A stretch of DNA of 22,506 bases from Kiritimatiellia bacterium (GCA_007127595.1 SKZA01000386.1:1-22506), one strand, 5' to 3'. Shown: positions 14,057-22,471, counted from the stretch's first letter. Notes: generated by a model from the sequence alone, not told the origin. Numbers and translations: made by a program.

Positions 14057-16288
14057 ATGCAAGAAGCGGAACCATCAATCAACGGCAACACGAAGAATCA
14101 GCTCGGCACCTTTACCGGCGTATTTACACCGTCCATCCTGACCATTCTTGGGATCATCATGTTCCTGCGCGCCGGGTATGTGGTGGGCGTCGGAGGTGTC
14201 GGCGGGGCGCTGTTGATTCTGGTCATTGCGGAAATCATTGTTGTCTTGACGGCGCTGTCCATCGCCGCCATTGCGACCAATACCCAGGTCCATGGCGGCG
14301 GGGCGTACTATTTGATTTCCCGCGTCTTGGGGCCCGAATTCGGCGGCGCGATTGGCATCACGCTTTTTTTCGCGCAGTCCCTTTCCGTCCCGTTCTATAT
14401 TCTCGGGTTTGCGGAAGCCATGGGGCAGACATTCCCGGTATTGAAGGAGCATATTCGATGGATATGCCTTTCTGCAGCGGTCCTATTGTTTGGCATCAAC
14501 TATTTCGGCGTGCGCTGGGCGGTGAAGGCGCAGTTAGTCGTATTGAGTGTACTGGCCCTGTCCATCCTGATCTTTCTGGGTGGATTGGCTTTGAAATTCG
14601 ATCTGGCGTTGTTACGGGAGAATTGGGCGCCTGATTATGTCCCGGGTGTCGGTTTCTGGGTACTTTTTGCCATCTATTTCCCTGCCGTCACCGGGATCAT
14701 GGCCGGCATCAATATGTCAGGTGACTTACGCGATCCCGGTCGATCCTTATCACGAGGGACGCTCGTCGCCGTACTGGTCGGCTTTCTGCTCTATGGCCTG
14801 CAAATCGTTCTCATGGGCGGCGCGGAAACGCGAGAAATGCTTCAATCGCGGCCCTACGCGTTGCTGGTTTGGAACGCGCTGTTCGGCGCCGGTTTCCTTG
14901 TTGTGGCGGGCATGTTTGCGGCGACCATTTCGAGCGCCTTGAGTTCGTTTCTCGCCGCGCCCCGCGTGATGCAGGCCATTGCGCGCGATCGCCTGTTACG
15001 CCCGCTCAACCTGTTCGCCGCCGGAACGCGCCGCGGCGATGAACCGCGCCGCGCCTTGATGCTGACATTCTCCATCACCCTTGTGGTGTTATGGTTCGCC
15101 ACGGGAGTCGATGCGACCGCGGCTTTCAACCGGATGGCCGCACTGGTCACGATGTTCTTTCTTTGCACATATCTCATTATCAATGTGGCGGCGTTTGTGG
15201 AGGCGTTTGGCTCCAACCCGTCTTTTCGGCCCCGATTCAAGTGGTTTCATTGGAGTACGGCGCTGGTGGGCGCTGTGGCATGCGTTGTGATCATGGGTTT
15301 GATCCAACTGGGTAACGCGCTGTTGGCGGTGGCATTGATCGCGGGCCTCTATGCTCATATGAGTCGACGCTCGTACATGACCACCTACGGCGACGCGCGG
15401 CGCGGGTTTGTCTACGCGCATATCAGTAAGTATCTCCTGCGCTTGCGCAACATGCGCGCCCATCCCAAAAGTTGGCGTCCGACCATTCTCGTGCTCTCAG
15501 GGAATCCACAGACGCGCTTGAATCTTATCCTGTACGGCGTATGGCTGGAAGCCGGTCGCGGGATCGTGACCGTGGCGCAATTGATCGTCGGGCATTTGGA
15601 ATCATTGATCAAACGCCGGCAGGAAGCGCTGCAACGATTGATGCGATTCATGCGCGAACATGACATCAACGCGTTTGCGGAGGTGGTGGTGGCGGAGGAT
15701 TTCGATGAGGGCATCCGGATTCTCTTGCAAGGTCACTCCATCGGACCGATCAAACCCAATATCGTCCTGATGGGCTGGCCGTCGGACCGCACGCGTGTGC
15801 GCCCGTTCATGCGCCATTTACGCGATGCGCGCACACTGGGCATGAGTGTCTTGAGCGTAGTGGACCGCGGAGTTCCGCCCCCCGAAAAGGAAAAGCGTGT
15901 GGATATCTGGTGGCGCGGTCAGGAGAACGGATCGTTGATGCTCATCTTGGCGCATCTGCTCACGCATAACTGGGAATGGGCGCGTACGTCGATTCGCATC
16001 TATCGCCTGGTGGAAAGCGAACAAGCCCGCGCGTCCGCGCGCGATAATCTGCTTGAGCTGGTGGATGCGGCCCGAATCAAGGCCGGCGTTGAAGTGATTG
16101 TGTCACAGGAATCTTTTGCATCAGCCTTCCGCCGCCGCTCGCAAGACGCGTCGGTGGTGTTTCTGGGGTTCCATCCCGTGAAGGAAGAAGAGGCGGAAAG
16201 CTTCCATTCCGGCATCGACGCCCTGCTGGAAGATATGCCGACGGCCATTCTGGTCCATTCAAGCGGCGAAGCGGATCTGCTCGCGTAA
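14057..16288 (+). CDS. SLC12-like cation-chloride cotransporter
   Basis: This 743-residue transporter belongs to the APC superfamily and most resembles the SLC12 cation-chloride cotransporters. The start GTFTGVFTPSILTILGIIMF with FLRAGYVVG matches helix 1 of that family, and GGGAYYLISRVLGPEFGGAIG lies in helix 3. About 12 membrane helices occupy residues 20-440. A soluble C-terminal domain from about residue 468 begins SWRPTILVLSGNPQTRLN, as in the SLC12 C-terminal domain, and ends at LVHSSGEADLLA. Substrate ions cannot be read from the sequence. It begins 4 bp after tatC and is probably cotranscribed, although no functional link to Tat is known. Confidence 0.87.
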   Translation: MQEAEPSINGNTKNQLGTFTGVFTPSILTILGIIMFLRAGYVVGVGGVGGALLILVIAEIIVVLTALSIAAIATNTQVHGGGAYYLISRVLGPEFGGAIGITLFFAQSLSVPFYILGFAEAMGQTFPVLKEHIRWICLSAAVLLFGINYFGVRWAVKAQLVVLSVLALSILIFLGGLALKFDLALLRENWAPDYVPGVGFWVLFAIYFPAVTGIMAGINMSGDLRDPGRSLSRGTLVAVLVGFLLYGLQIVLMGGAETREMLQSRPYALLVWNALFGAGFLVVAGMFAATISSALSSFLAAPRVMQAIARDRLLRPLNLFAAGTRRGDEPRRALMLTFSITLVVLWFATGVDATAAFNRMAALVTMFFLCTYLIINVAAFVEAFGSNPSFRPRFKWFHWSTALVGAVACVVIMGLIQLGNALLAVALIAGLYAHMSRRSYMTTYGDARRGFVYAHISKYLLRLRNMRAHPKSWRPTILVLSGNPQTRLNLILYGVWLEAGRGIVTVAQLIVGHLESLIKRRQEALQRLMRFMREHDINAFAEVVVAEDFDEGIRILLQGHSIGPIKPNIVLMGWPSDRTRVRPFMRHLRDARTLGMSVLSVVDRGVPPPEKEKRVDIWWRGQENGSLMLILAHLLTHNWEWARTSIRIYRLVESEQARASARDNLLELVDAARIKAGVEVIVSQESFASAFRRRSQDASVVFLGFHPVKEEEAESFHSGIDALLEDMPTAILVHSSGEADLLA

Positions 16289-16366
16289 GCGGAAGAAGGG
16301 TTGATGGTTGATGGGCAATGGTTGATAATGAAGGCGGTACAGGTCCATTAACCATTTCCGGTCTCA

Positions 16367-17722
16367 ATGAACAAACTTCGGTTGGCCAGTTTCGGAATAC
16401 GCGGATACGTCGGCGAATCGCTTCCCCCCACGTTGGCGATCGATTTTGCATCGGCCTTTGCGACCTATGTCGATGGCGGACGGGTGTTGCTGGGGTGTGA
16501 CACGCGGTATTCAAGTCCCATGTTGCACTCCGCGGTGTTGTCCGGTTTGATGAGCGCCGGTTGTGAGGTGCTCGACTTCGGTGTGTGCCCGACCCCGATA
16601 CTGCAATATGCCGTGGCGCCCTACGAAGCCGCGGGGGCTGTGTCCATATCGGGCGGACATAACGCCATGGGTTGGAATGCCGTGACCTTGATCGGAGCGG
16701 ACGGGGCGTTTCTGGAACCCGTGGGCGGCGAGACGGTGCTGGATTGTTTTCACGCGCGCGATTTCCTGAAACGCGATTGGCGCGGCATGGGCACGGTGCG
16801 GCGCGTGGGCGATTTTGCCCTGCCGTATTTCGAGGCCCTCGCGCAGCACGTGAACGTCGAGGCCATTCAACAGGCGGACTTTACCGTCTTGATTGATCCC
16901 GTCGGTGGGGCGGGATGCTCCTACCTCCCGCTGTTCGCCGATCAATTCCGATTCCGATTGGTTCCGATTAACGCTCAGCCTTCGGGGTATCTTGCACGCG
17001 AGCCGGAACCGCGCCCGCGCAGCGCGCTCCAGATGGCGTCGATCATCCCCCATACGGGGGGCGATGTCGGATTCGTTTTGAGCAGTGATATGAGTCGGAT
17101 GTCTGTGGTCACCGAAACGGGTGAACCAACGAGCGAGGAATATACGCTGGCGTTGATCGCCAACCATAAGCTGGCGAAACAGTCGGGAACGCTGGTGACC
17201 AATATCTGCACGACACGCACGGTGGACGATGTCGCACGCGCGCATGGGGCGTCGATCGTACGCACGCGTGTGGGGCAGGCGTATGTGATGGCGGCGCTGG
17301 CGGATACCGGCGGCGTGTTGGGCGGTGAAGGCAGCGGCAGCGTCGTTTTGCCCGCTTTCAGCTATGCCTTTGACGGTCTGCTCATGATGGCCCTGGTGCT
17401 GGAGGCGATGGCGGAAAGCGGTCGGTCCATGTCCGAATTGCTCCAGGACTTGCCGCGTTACAGTATCGTAAAGCGAAGCGTCCCGTGCGGATCGCGCGAG
17501 GGCTATCGCGCGATCGATCTCCTGAAGCAGCACGAACCCTTTTTACAGGACGGGCGCGTAGATCTGACCGACGGTCTGCGGGTGGATTGGCCGGACGGCT
17601 GGGTGCACGTGCGAACCTCACAAACGGAACAGATCGTGCGGGTCATTGCCGAAGCCGTCACGCAAGAGGAAGCGGAACGACGCGCGGAAACAGCCACACG
17701 TATCTTGCAGCAAATCGTATGA
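16367..17722 (+). CDS. phosphohexomutase paralogue lacking catalytic residues
   Basis: This 451-residue protein has the full fold of the alpha-D-phosphohexomutase family (phosphoglucosamine/phosphomannomutase) but not its chemistry. The active-site loop TASHN reads SGGHN (residues 95-99), so the phospho-accepting serine is glycine. The metal loop DPDGDR reads SSDMSR (239-244), losing two of three Asp. The sugar loop GGEHTGG reads GGEGSGS (319-325), and the phosphate loop RRSNTEP reads RTSQTEQ (416-422). Length and overall sequence stay aligned with the intact paralogue that follows, and the genes overlap as ATGA. It is most likely a pseudoenzyme that pairs with or regulates its neighbour, not a decayed gene, since the frame is intact. 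No clear ribosome site was seen. Confidence 0.88.
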   Translation: MNKLRLASFGIRGYVGESLPPTLAIDFASAFATYVDGGRVLLGCDTRYSSPMLHSAVLSGLMSAGCEVLDFGVCPTPILQYAVAPYEAAGAVSISGGHNAMGWNAVTLIGADGAFLEPVGGETVLDCFHARDFLKRDWRGMGTVRRVGDFALPYFEALAQHVNVEAIQQADFTVLIDPVGGAGCSYLPLFADQFRFRLVPINAQPSGYLAREPEPRPRSALQMASIIPHTGGDVGFVLSSDMSRMSVVTETGEPTSEEYTLALIANHKLAKQSGTLVTNICTTRTVDDVARAHGASIVRTRVGQAYVMAALADTGGVLGGEGSGSVVLPAFSYAFDGLLMMALVLEAMAESGRSMSELLQDLPRYSIVKRSVPCGSREGYRAIDLLKQHEPFLQDGRVDLTDGLRVDWPDGWVHVRTSQTEQIVRVIAEAVTQEEAERRAETATRILQQIV

Positions 17723-19119
17723 AAGAAGTGCTCAAAGTCGGTGTGTCGGGGGTGCGCGGGATTGTCGGACAATCCTTTACGCCGCAATTGGCGGCTGCTT
17801 TTGCCCAGGCGTTTGGCACGTTCCTCGATGAAGGCGTGGTGATCGTCGGACGCGACACGCGTACGACCGGCCCGATGATCGAACAGGCGGTGCTGGCCGG
17901 TTTGCTGAGCGTCGGGTGTAAGCCCGTCACGGCCGGCGTCATCCCGACCCCGTCGCTTCTGTACCTGGTCAAGGCGGAAGGCGCGCGCGGCGGGATCATG
18001 ATCACCGCCAGCCACAATTCCGTGGAATGGAATGCGCTGAAATTCATCGATCGGCGCGGCATGTTTCTCGGCCCCATCCATGCGGAGGAGCTGTTTGACA
18101 TCTATCATCAACAGGAGTTTCCGTTTGTGCGAGAGCCGGATCTACGCTCGGTATCCATTCACGAAAAGGGGGTGGCGCCGCATTTCGAACGCGTGGTCGA
18201 GTATGTGAATGCGGATGCTATTCGAAACGCACGATTACGCGTGGCTGTGGATTGTTGCAACGGGGTCGGCGCCCTGTACACCCGTTCGTTTCTCGAGGCG
18301 CGTTTCGGTTGTACGGTGTTTTCCGTGTATGACAAGCCGACCGGACTCTTTGAGCGCGATCCTGAACCTTTACGGGAACATCTTCAACTCCTGCGCGACA
18401 CCGTGACGACCGAGGCCTGTCAAATCGGCTTTGCGCAGGACCCCGACGGGGACCGTTTGGCTGTCCTGGACGAGACCGGCCGGCCGATTGGAGAGGAGAT
18501 CACGGTGGCGCTGGCCGTCTCCGCCGTGTTGCGGAATCATGCGCAGGGGCCGGTCGCCGCCAATCTGTCCTCCGGCAAGAGCGTGGAACATGTGGCCCGT
18601 CAAGGCGGCGGGGAGATCGCATGGACCAAGACCGGCGAGATTCATGTGTCGGAAACCATGCGCACGATCGGAGCGGTGGTCGGCGGCGAACATACGGGCG
18701 GGATTATTATCCCGGCCATTCATCCCTGCCGCGACAGTTATGGGGGGATGGCCGTCATTCTTGAGTTGCTGGCCTTGACAGGGAAAACGGTCAGCCAGCT
18801 ATGCGCCGATATCCCGCAATACTGTTTGATCAAAGACAAGGTCCCCATCGGGGCCGAACACGCGCCGGGCATTCTGCGCCAAGTGCGCCGCGCGTATGAA
18901 GGCCATCCCATGCGTTTTCTGGACGGGGTCTATGTTGATTTCGGCGACCGCTGGGTCCATGTGCGACGCTCCAATACGGAGCCGGTCTTGCGCATCATTG
19001 CGGAAGCGCCGACGCGCGAGGAGAGCATGAAGTTGGTAGATGACGTGAAGGCCCGGGTGGGGGAGGTCATGCGCGACGGCCATAAGGGGAAAGTAGGCCC
19101 GGAAGCTAAGTATTCGTAG
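17719..19119 (+). CDS. glmM: phosphoglucosamine mutase-like phosphohexomutase
   Basis: This 466-residue enzyme interconverts hexose 6- and 1-phosphates; the best match is phosphoglucosamine mutase, which feeds UDP-GlcNAc and cell-wall synthesis, but phosphomannomutase activity is possible. All four loops are intact: GVSGVRGIVG start, TASHN with catalytic Ser98 (96-100), DPDGDR (241-246), GGEHTGG (322-328) and RRSNTEP (416-422). The open frame extends back to 17485, but that part lies in the upstream gene in another frame. ATG at 17719 overlaps the stop of the inactive paralogue, so translation is probably coupled. The C-terminus has a short basic extension (MRDGHKGKVG). Confidence 0.88.
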   Translation: MKEVLKVGVSGVRGIVGQSFTPQLAAAFAQAFGTFLDEGVVIVGRDTRTTGPMIEQAVLAGLLSVGCKPVTAGVIPTPSLLYLVKAEGARGGIMITASHNSVEWNALKFIDRRGMFLGPIHAEELFDIYHQQEFPFVREPDLRSVSIHEKGVAPHFERVVEYVNADAIRNARLRVAVDCCNGVGALYTRSFLEARFGCTVFSVYDKPTGLFERDPEPLREHLQLLRDTVTTEACQIGFAQDPDGDRLAVLDETGRPIGEEITVALAVSAVLRNHAQGPVAANLSSGKSVEHVARQGGGEIAWTKTGEIHVSETMRTIGAVVGGEHTGGIIIPAIHPCRDSYGGMAVILELLALTGKTVSQLCADIPQYCLIKDKVPIGAEHAPGILRQVRRAYEGHPMRFLDGVYVDFGDRWVHVRRSNTEPVLRIIAEAPTREESMKLVDDVKARVGEVMRDGHKGKVGPEAKYS

Positions 19120-19218
19120 CGCGTTGCATGGGAGCGGCGGATTTCGCAGTTGCGTTCCCCTTCAAACCTGCTAGTTTACACCGGAAATAACGTTATGTTT
19201 TTCAGAAGGACTTTCAGT

Positions 19219-20481
19219 ATGAAATCAATCCGCGTGTTATGGGTAGCCGCGCTCTGTGGCGCGCTGGGCGTCTCGCAAGCGCAGGCGGCGGAACTCCCCG
19301 AAGTAGACCTCATGGAAGAAGCGCCGTGGACGTTGACGATCGGGCTCGGGTATACGAAGTTCGAAGGCGATCAGGTCGTCGAGAATGCGCCGTTTCTGGG
19401 GTTGCGCTTGGGGTACAGCGCGGATGTGCGATGGACCTACGAAGTCGGCTTGGACATCATGCCACGAGCGAAGGCGCGCGATTTCGGCGATAGCGATCGA
19501 CGTTCCATTAGCGATGACATTTGGATCGTGCGTGGCGGTCCGGACGTCCTGTATCACCTGCGCAACGTCGAAAACATGCGCTTTGATCCCTACCTCTCCG
19601 CGGGTGTCGGTTTCTATCTGACGGAAAAGAAGTTCCTCGCCAGCACGTTTGAACCCTATGGTTCCCTTGGCGGCGGCCTGTTTTATCATTTCAACGATGA
19701 GTGGGCGTTGCGCGCCGATGTGCGCGGCACGATGGTAAGTCGTAAGACCGATTTCAACCTTTGGGCCATGCTCGGGGTGACGTATCGCTGGGGCACCCAG
19801 CCGCCGCCGGATTACCAGTTGCGGGGCGGGGATTTGGATAGCGATGGCGACGGCATTCCCGATTGGCTGGAATTATTGATCGGCACGGATCCATACAATC
19901 CGGACACGGACGGCGACGGACTTTCGGACGGGGAAGAGTTCTGGATCTACTTTACCGATCCGTTGAATCCGGACACGGATTATGACGGGCTGACCGACGG
20001 CGCCGAAGCGCATGTGTACGGTACCGATCCGCTGAATCCGGACACGGATGGCGGCGGGGTGTATGACGGGCATGAGGTGATTGAGGACGGAACGGATCCG
20101 TTGAATCCGTACGATGATCTGCAACTATTCACGCTCAACATCGAGTTCGATTACGATAAAGCCGATTTGCGGCCGGAATACTTCGATGATCTGGACATGA
20201 TTGTGCGCGTCCTGCAGCGTGACCCGGGCGCGACAGCCCGGATCGAAGGACATGCGGATCGTCGTCCGCGTTCGGATCACAACTATAATATCCGGCTTTC
20301 CGAGCGGCGCGCGATGGCCGTGTTGAATTATATCGCCGATGTCGGGGGTATCTCGCGGAATCGGCTCACTTCGCATGGGTACGGGTTTACGCGTCCCATC
20401 GCCCCGAACGACACGGAAGAAAACATGCAGCGGAATCGCCGGACGGAAATCTACATCCGGCCGAGCGATCAGCAGCCGTGA
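19219..20481 (+). CDS. OmpA-family outer-membrane protein with TSP3 repeats
   Basis: This 420-residue protein has a signal peptide cut after about residue 23 (LGVSQAQA). An N-terminal domain of alternating beta-strands (about 35-192) looks like an 8-stranded OmpA barrel. Thrombospondin type 3 calcium-binding repeats cover about 205-300 (DLDSDGDGIPD, DTDGDGLSDGEE, DTDYDGLTDGAE, DTDGGGVYDGHE). A C-terminal OmpA peptidoglycan-binding domain follows (about 303-415, with IEGHADRRPRSDHNYNIRLSERRA and NRRTEIYI). It should span the outer membrane and grip peptidoglycan. ATG at 19219 is chosen because AGAAGGA (19204-19210) lies 8 bp upstream; an in-frame ATG at 19195 is less likely. Confidence 0.93.
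   Translation: MKSIRVLWVAALCGALGVSQAQAAELPEVDLMEEAPWTLTIGLGYTKFEGDQVVENAPFLGLRLGYSADVRWTYEVGLDIMPRAKARDFGDSDRRSISDDIWIVRGGPDVLYHLRNVENMRFDPYLSAGVGFYLTEKKFLASTFEPYGSLGGGLFYHFNDEWALRADVRGTMVSRKTDFNLWAMLGVTYRWGTQPPPDYQLRGGDLDSDGDGIPDWLELLIGTDPYNPDTDGDGLSDGEEFWIYFTDPLNPDTDYDGLTDGAEAHVYGTDPLNPDTDGGGVYDGHEVIEDGTDPLNPYDDLQLFTLNIEFDYDKADLRPEYFDDLDMIVRVLQRDPGATARIEGHADRRPRSDHNYNIRLSERRAMAVLNYIADVGGISRNRLTSHGYGFTRPIAPNDTEENMQRNRRTEIYIRPSDQQP
19887..20112 (+). repeat. in-gene tandem repeats coding for TSP3 units
   Basis: The unit GATCCGNTGAATCCGGACAC recurs with a period of about 69-72 bp at roughly 19888, 19958, 20027 and 20095, coding for TDPLNPDTD at 23-24-residue intervals. The first copy reads TDPYNP and the last breaks off as TDPLNPYDD. 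The DNA similarity between copies is higher than the protein repeat alone needs, suggesting recent duplication. Confidence 0.75.
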
Positions 20482-20490
20482 TACATATTC

Positions 20491-20509
20491 TGCCGCCGGT
20501 ACGGCGGCA
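20491..20509. other. short perfect stem-loop after the OmpA gene
   Basis: TGCCGCCG (20491-20498) pairs with CGGCGGCA (20502-20509) around a 3-base loop, 9 bp after the OmpA-family stop codon. No T-run follows, so it is at best a weak or factor-dependent terminator. The remainder of the convergent gap to 20732 shows nothing recognisable. Confidence 0.4.
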
Positions 20510-20732
20510 TGCATTACCTCCCTCCGCTGTCCTCACAAGCTATTTTGTCAAGCCTCATCCGATCTGGCGATCGTCGATTTAGATGTGACGCCTTGGATGG
20601 GAACGATGGAAGAAGGGTGTGTCGAAGTGGCTCGACTATCGGGCTTGGCGGCGGGTTCCCGACGCGCTCAACTTGAACGCGATAGCGAAAGAGTCTTTGC
20701 GAACTTCTGTTACATGGGCGCACGCATGGCGG

Positions 20733-21401
20733 TCAACCGGTTGCCATGCGGACGAGAATCTTCTCCGCCGCCTTCCCGCCGAGCGTAACGGTTATCTTTT
20801 CCTGCAGCCGCACCTGTACGGAATCCGCCTGCTCATCGCGTTCAATCAGGGTCAATGCCACACCGGGCAACAACCCGTTCTTCTCCGCGAATTGAAGGAA
20901 CGCGGGATCCTGATCGGCGACGCGTGCGATGATCGTTGCGTGCCCCGGCTTCAGGTCCGTCAGCGGGACGAGTCGAATCTTCTTGATCTGTCCCTTGGCG
21001 GTAGGAATGGGATCGCCATGCGGGTCGAACTGAGGACGGTTCAGCAGCAGGTCCATGCGTTCCAGTACCTTGTCCGATACGGCGTGTTCCAGCGTCTCGG
21101 CTTCTTCATGTACTTCGGACCAGTCCAGGCCCAGCACCTCCACAAGAAACGACTCCAAAACGCGATGCCGTCGCAGCACGTGCAGCGCCAGTTGCTCGCC
21201 GCCGTGGGTGAGGCGGATGCCGCTGCGCGGCTCGTATTCCACCAGACCTGAATCGGCGAGGGTCTTCACCATGGCGGTAGCCGTCCCGGGCACGACGTGC
21301 ATGGCCGCAGCCAAACGGCCCATGGGCAGCAGCTTCGATTTGTTCTCCTGTTGCTGCAGGTAGATTTGCTTGATGTAATTCTCAATGGTGCTGGTGATCA
21401 T
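20733..21401 (-). CDS. DtxR/MntR-family metal-dependent repressor
   Basis: This 222-residue regulator has an N-terminal winged helix (about 1-65, with GRLAAAMHVVPGTATAMVKTLADSG split over the helix-turn-helix), a dimerisation domain with the metal ligands (about 70-140) and a C-terminal FeoA/SH3-like domain (about 145-220). Ligand positions read His79 (RRHRVLE), Glu102, Glu105 and His106 (VHEEAETLEH). Glu102 stands where iron sensors of the DtxR type have Cys and manganese sensors of the MntR type have Glu. Residue 8 is Asn, where MntR has Asp and DtxR has Met. It is divergent from a TroA-like gene and probably represses it, and perhaps itself, when Mn or another metal is plentiful. Confidence 0.92.
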   Translation of the reverse strand: MITSTIENYIKQIYLQQQENKSKLLPMGRLAAAMHVVPGTATAMVKTLADSGLVEYEPRSGIRLTHGGEQLALHVLRRHRVLESFLVEVLGLDWSEVHEEAETLEHAVSDKVLERMDLLLNRPQFDPHGDPIPTAKGQIKKIRLVPLTDLKPGHATIIARVADQDPAFLQFAEKNGLLPGVALTLIERDEQADSVQVRLQEKITVTLGGKAAEKILVRMATG

Positions 21402-21421
21402 GCGCCGAGTCTACCGTAGAA

Positions 21422-21438
21422 ATTGACAAGCTATCAAT
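21422..21438. promoter_or_regulatory. candidate operator in the regulator/TroA gap, site 1
   Basis: ATTGA (21422-21426) and TCAAT (21434-21438) form an inverted repeat with a 7-bp spacer. It overlaps the TTGACA box of the plus-strand promoter, so a bound repressor would block the metal-uptake gene. Same TTGA/TCAA half-site as the repeat at 21472-21487. Confidence 0.35.
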
Positions 21439-21449
21439 GCAATTATACT
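21423..21449 (+). promoter_or_regulatory. candidate promoter of the TroA-like gene
   Basis: A consensus TTGACA (21423-21428) and TATACT (21444-21449, 5 of 6) are separated by 15 bp, slightly short of the usual 17. On the minus strand the same stretch reads TATAAT (21447-21442), which could serve the divergent regulator gene. The gap is distinctly AT-rich compared with the rest of the window. Confidence 0.45.
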
Positions 21450-21471
21450 ATTTGACCATGCAGTAACTATA

Positions 21472-21487
21472 TTTTGAATTATCAAAA
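21472..21487. promoter_or_regulatory. candidate operator in the regulator/TroA gap, site 2
   Basis: TTTTGA (21472-21477) and TCAAAA (21482-21487) form a perfect inverted repeat with a 4-bp spacer. It runs into the AAGGA ribosome site (21486-21490) of the TroA-like gene, a position suited to repression by the adjacent DtxR-like protein. Confidence 0.4.
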
Positions 21488-21496
21488 GGATGTGCT

Positions 21497-22471
21497 ATGG
21501 CGTGGTTTCGTTGGATGTGGGTGTTGGGCGGCGTGGCCGTGTGGCTCGGTTGCACCGCACAGGAAATAGAGGAAACGGAAATCAGTTACCCTTATCGCGT
21601 CGTGACGACAGTCGGCATGATCGCCGACCTCGCACGAGAAGTTGGCGGCGAACAGGCGGATGTCCGGGCGCTGATTGGCGAAGGCGTCGATCCGCATCTG
21701 TATAATCCAACCCGTTCCGATGTCGCCGCGCTGATGGGCGCGGATATCATCTTCTACAACGGCTTGCTGTTGGAAGGGAAAATGACCGATGTCCTGATTC
21801 GGGTGGGACGGGGCGGCAAGCCCGTGTATGCCGTGACCGATCTGATCGCCGAGAACTACCTGCTGGAGTCCGATGAAATGGAGGGGTATCACGACCCCCA
21901 CGTATGGATGGATGTCAGCGCATGGATGAAGGCCCTGGATGTCGTGCGGGATGCCTTGAGTGAATTCGATCCGACGCATGCAGACCTTTACACCGAACGC
22001 GCCGATGCCTACAGGGAGCGCATGGAAGAACTACACGACTATGCGAAGGCTATGATCGGTACGATTCCGGAACGAAACCGGATACTGATCACGGCGCATG
22101 ATGCCTTCAATTACTTCGGTCGCGCGTACGATTTGGAAGTCCTCGGCATACAGGGCATCTCGACGGAATCCGAGGCGGGCTTGCAGGATATCAACCGGTT
22201 GGTGGACCTGATCGTGGAACGCAACATCGGAGCGGTATTTGTCGAAACGAGCGTGGCGGACAAGAATGTGCGGGCCTTGATTGAGGGCGCGCGCGCGCGC
22301 GGACAAACCGTGCGCATCGGCGGTACGTTGTTCTCCGACGCCATGGGGCCGGCGGGTACGTATGAAGGGACGTACATCGGCATGATCGACCACAATGTCA
22401 CCACCATTACGCGCGCACTCGGCGGGGAGGCCCCGGAACAGGGGCTGCACGGAATGTTGTCCGGCCACTAG
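21497..22471 (+). CDS. TroA-like Mn/Zn ABC transporter binding lipoprotein
   Basis: This 324-residue protein is the metal-binding component of a cluster A-I (TroA/ZnuA/PsaA) ABC importer. A hydrophobic signal ends at WLGC, so Cys19 is probably lipidated. Expected metal ligands are His67 (GVDPHLYNP), His135 (YHDPHVWMD), His201 (TAHDAFNYF) and Asp281 (LFSDAM). The three-His-one-Asp set and the GISTESEAGLQDI block resemble TroA, which binds Zn and Mn; the Mn-specific PsaA type has Glu at the third position. There is no long His-rich loop as in ZnuA. The AAGGA site 6 bp upstream fixes the start. ATPase and permease genes are expected downstream beyond the window. Confidence 0.92.
   Translation: MAWFRWMWVLGGVAVWLGCTAQEIEETEISYPYRVVTTVGMIADLAREVGGEQADVRALIGEGVDPHLYNPTRSDVAALMGADIIFYNGLLLEGKMTDVLIRVGRGGKPVYAVTDLIAENYLLESDEMEGYHDPHVWMDVSAWMKALDVVRDALSEFDPTHADLYTERADAYRERMEELHDYAKAMIGTIPERNRILITAHDAFNYFGRAYDLEVLGIQGISTESEAGLQDINRLVDLIVERNIGAVFVETSVADKNVRALIEGARARGQTVRIGGTLFSDAMGPAGTYEGTYIGMIDHNVTTITRALGGEAPEQGLHGMLSGH

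Noticed and set aside
16289..16366. Direct repeats of ATGGTTGAT as a regulatory array
   Set aside because: The copies are short, irregularly spaced and confined to a 40-bp gap; they are within what chance slippage produces.
16511..17533. Long minus-strand open frame of 340 codons
   Set aside because: It is antisense to the first phosphohexomutase gene, whose motifs are clear, and shows no domain of its own.
17485..17718. 78-residue N-terminal extension of the active phosphohexomutase
   Set aside because: It is Arg-rich out-of-frame sequence of the upstream gene; the family start motif begins at ATG 17719.
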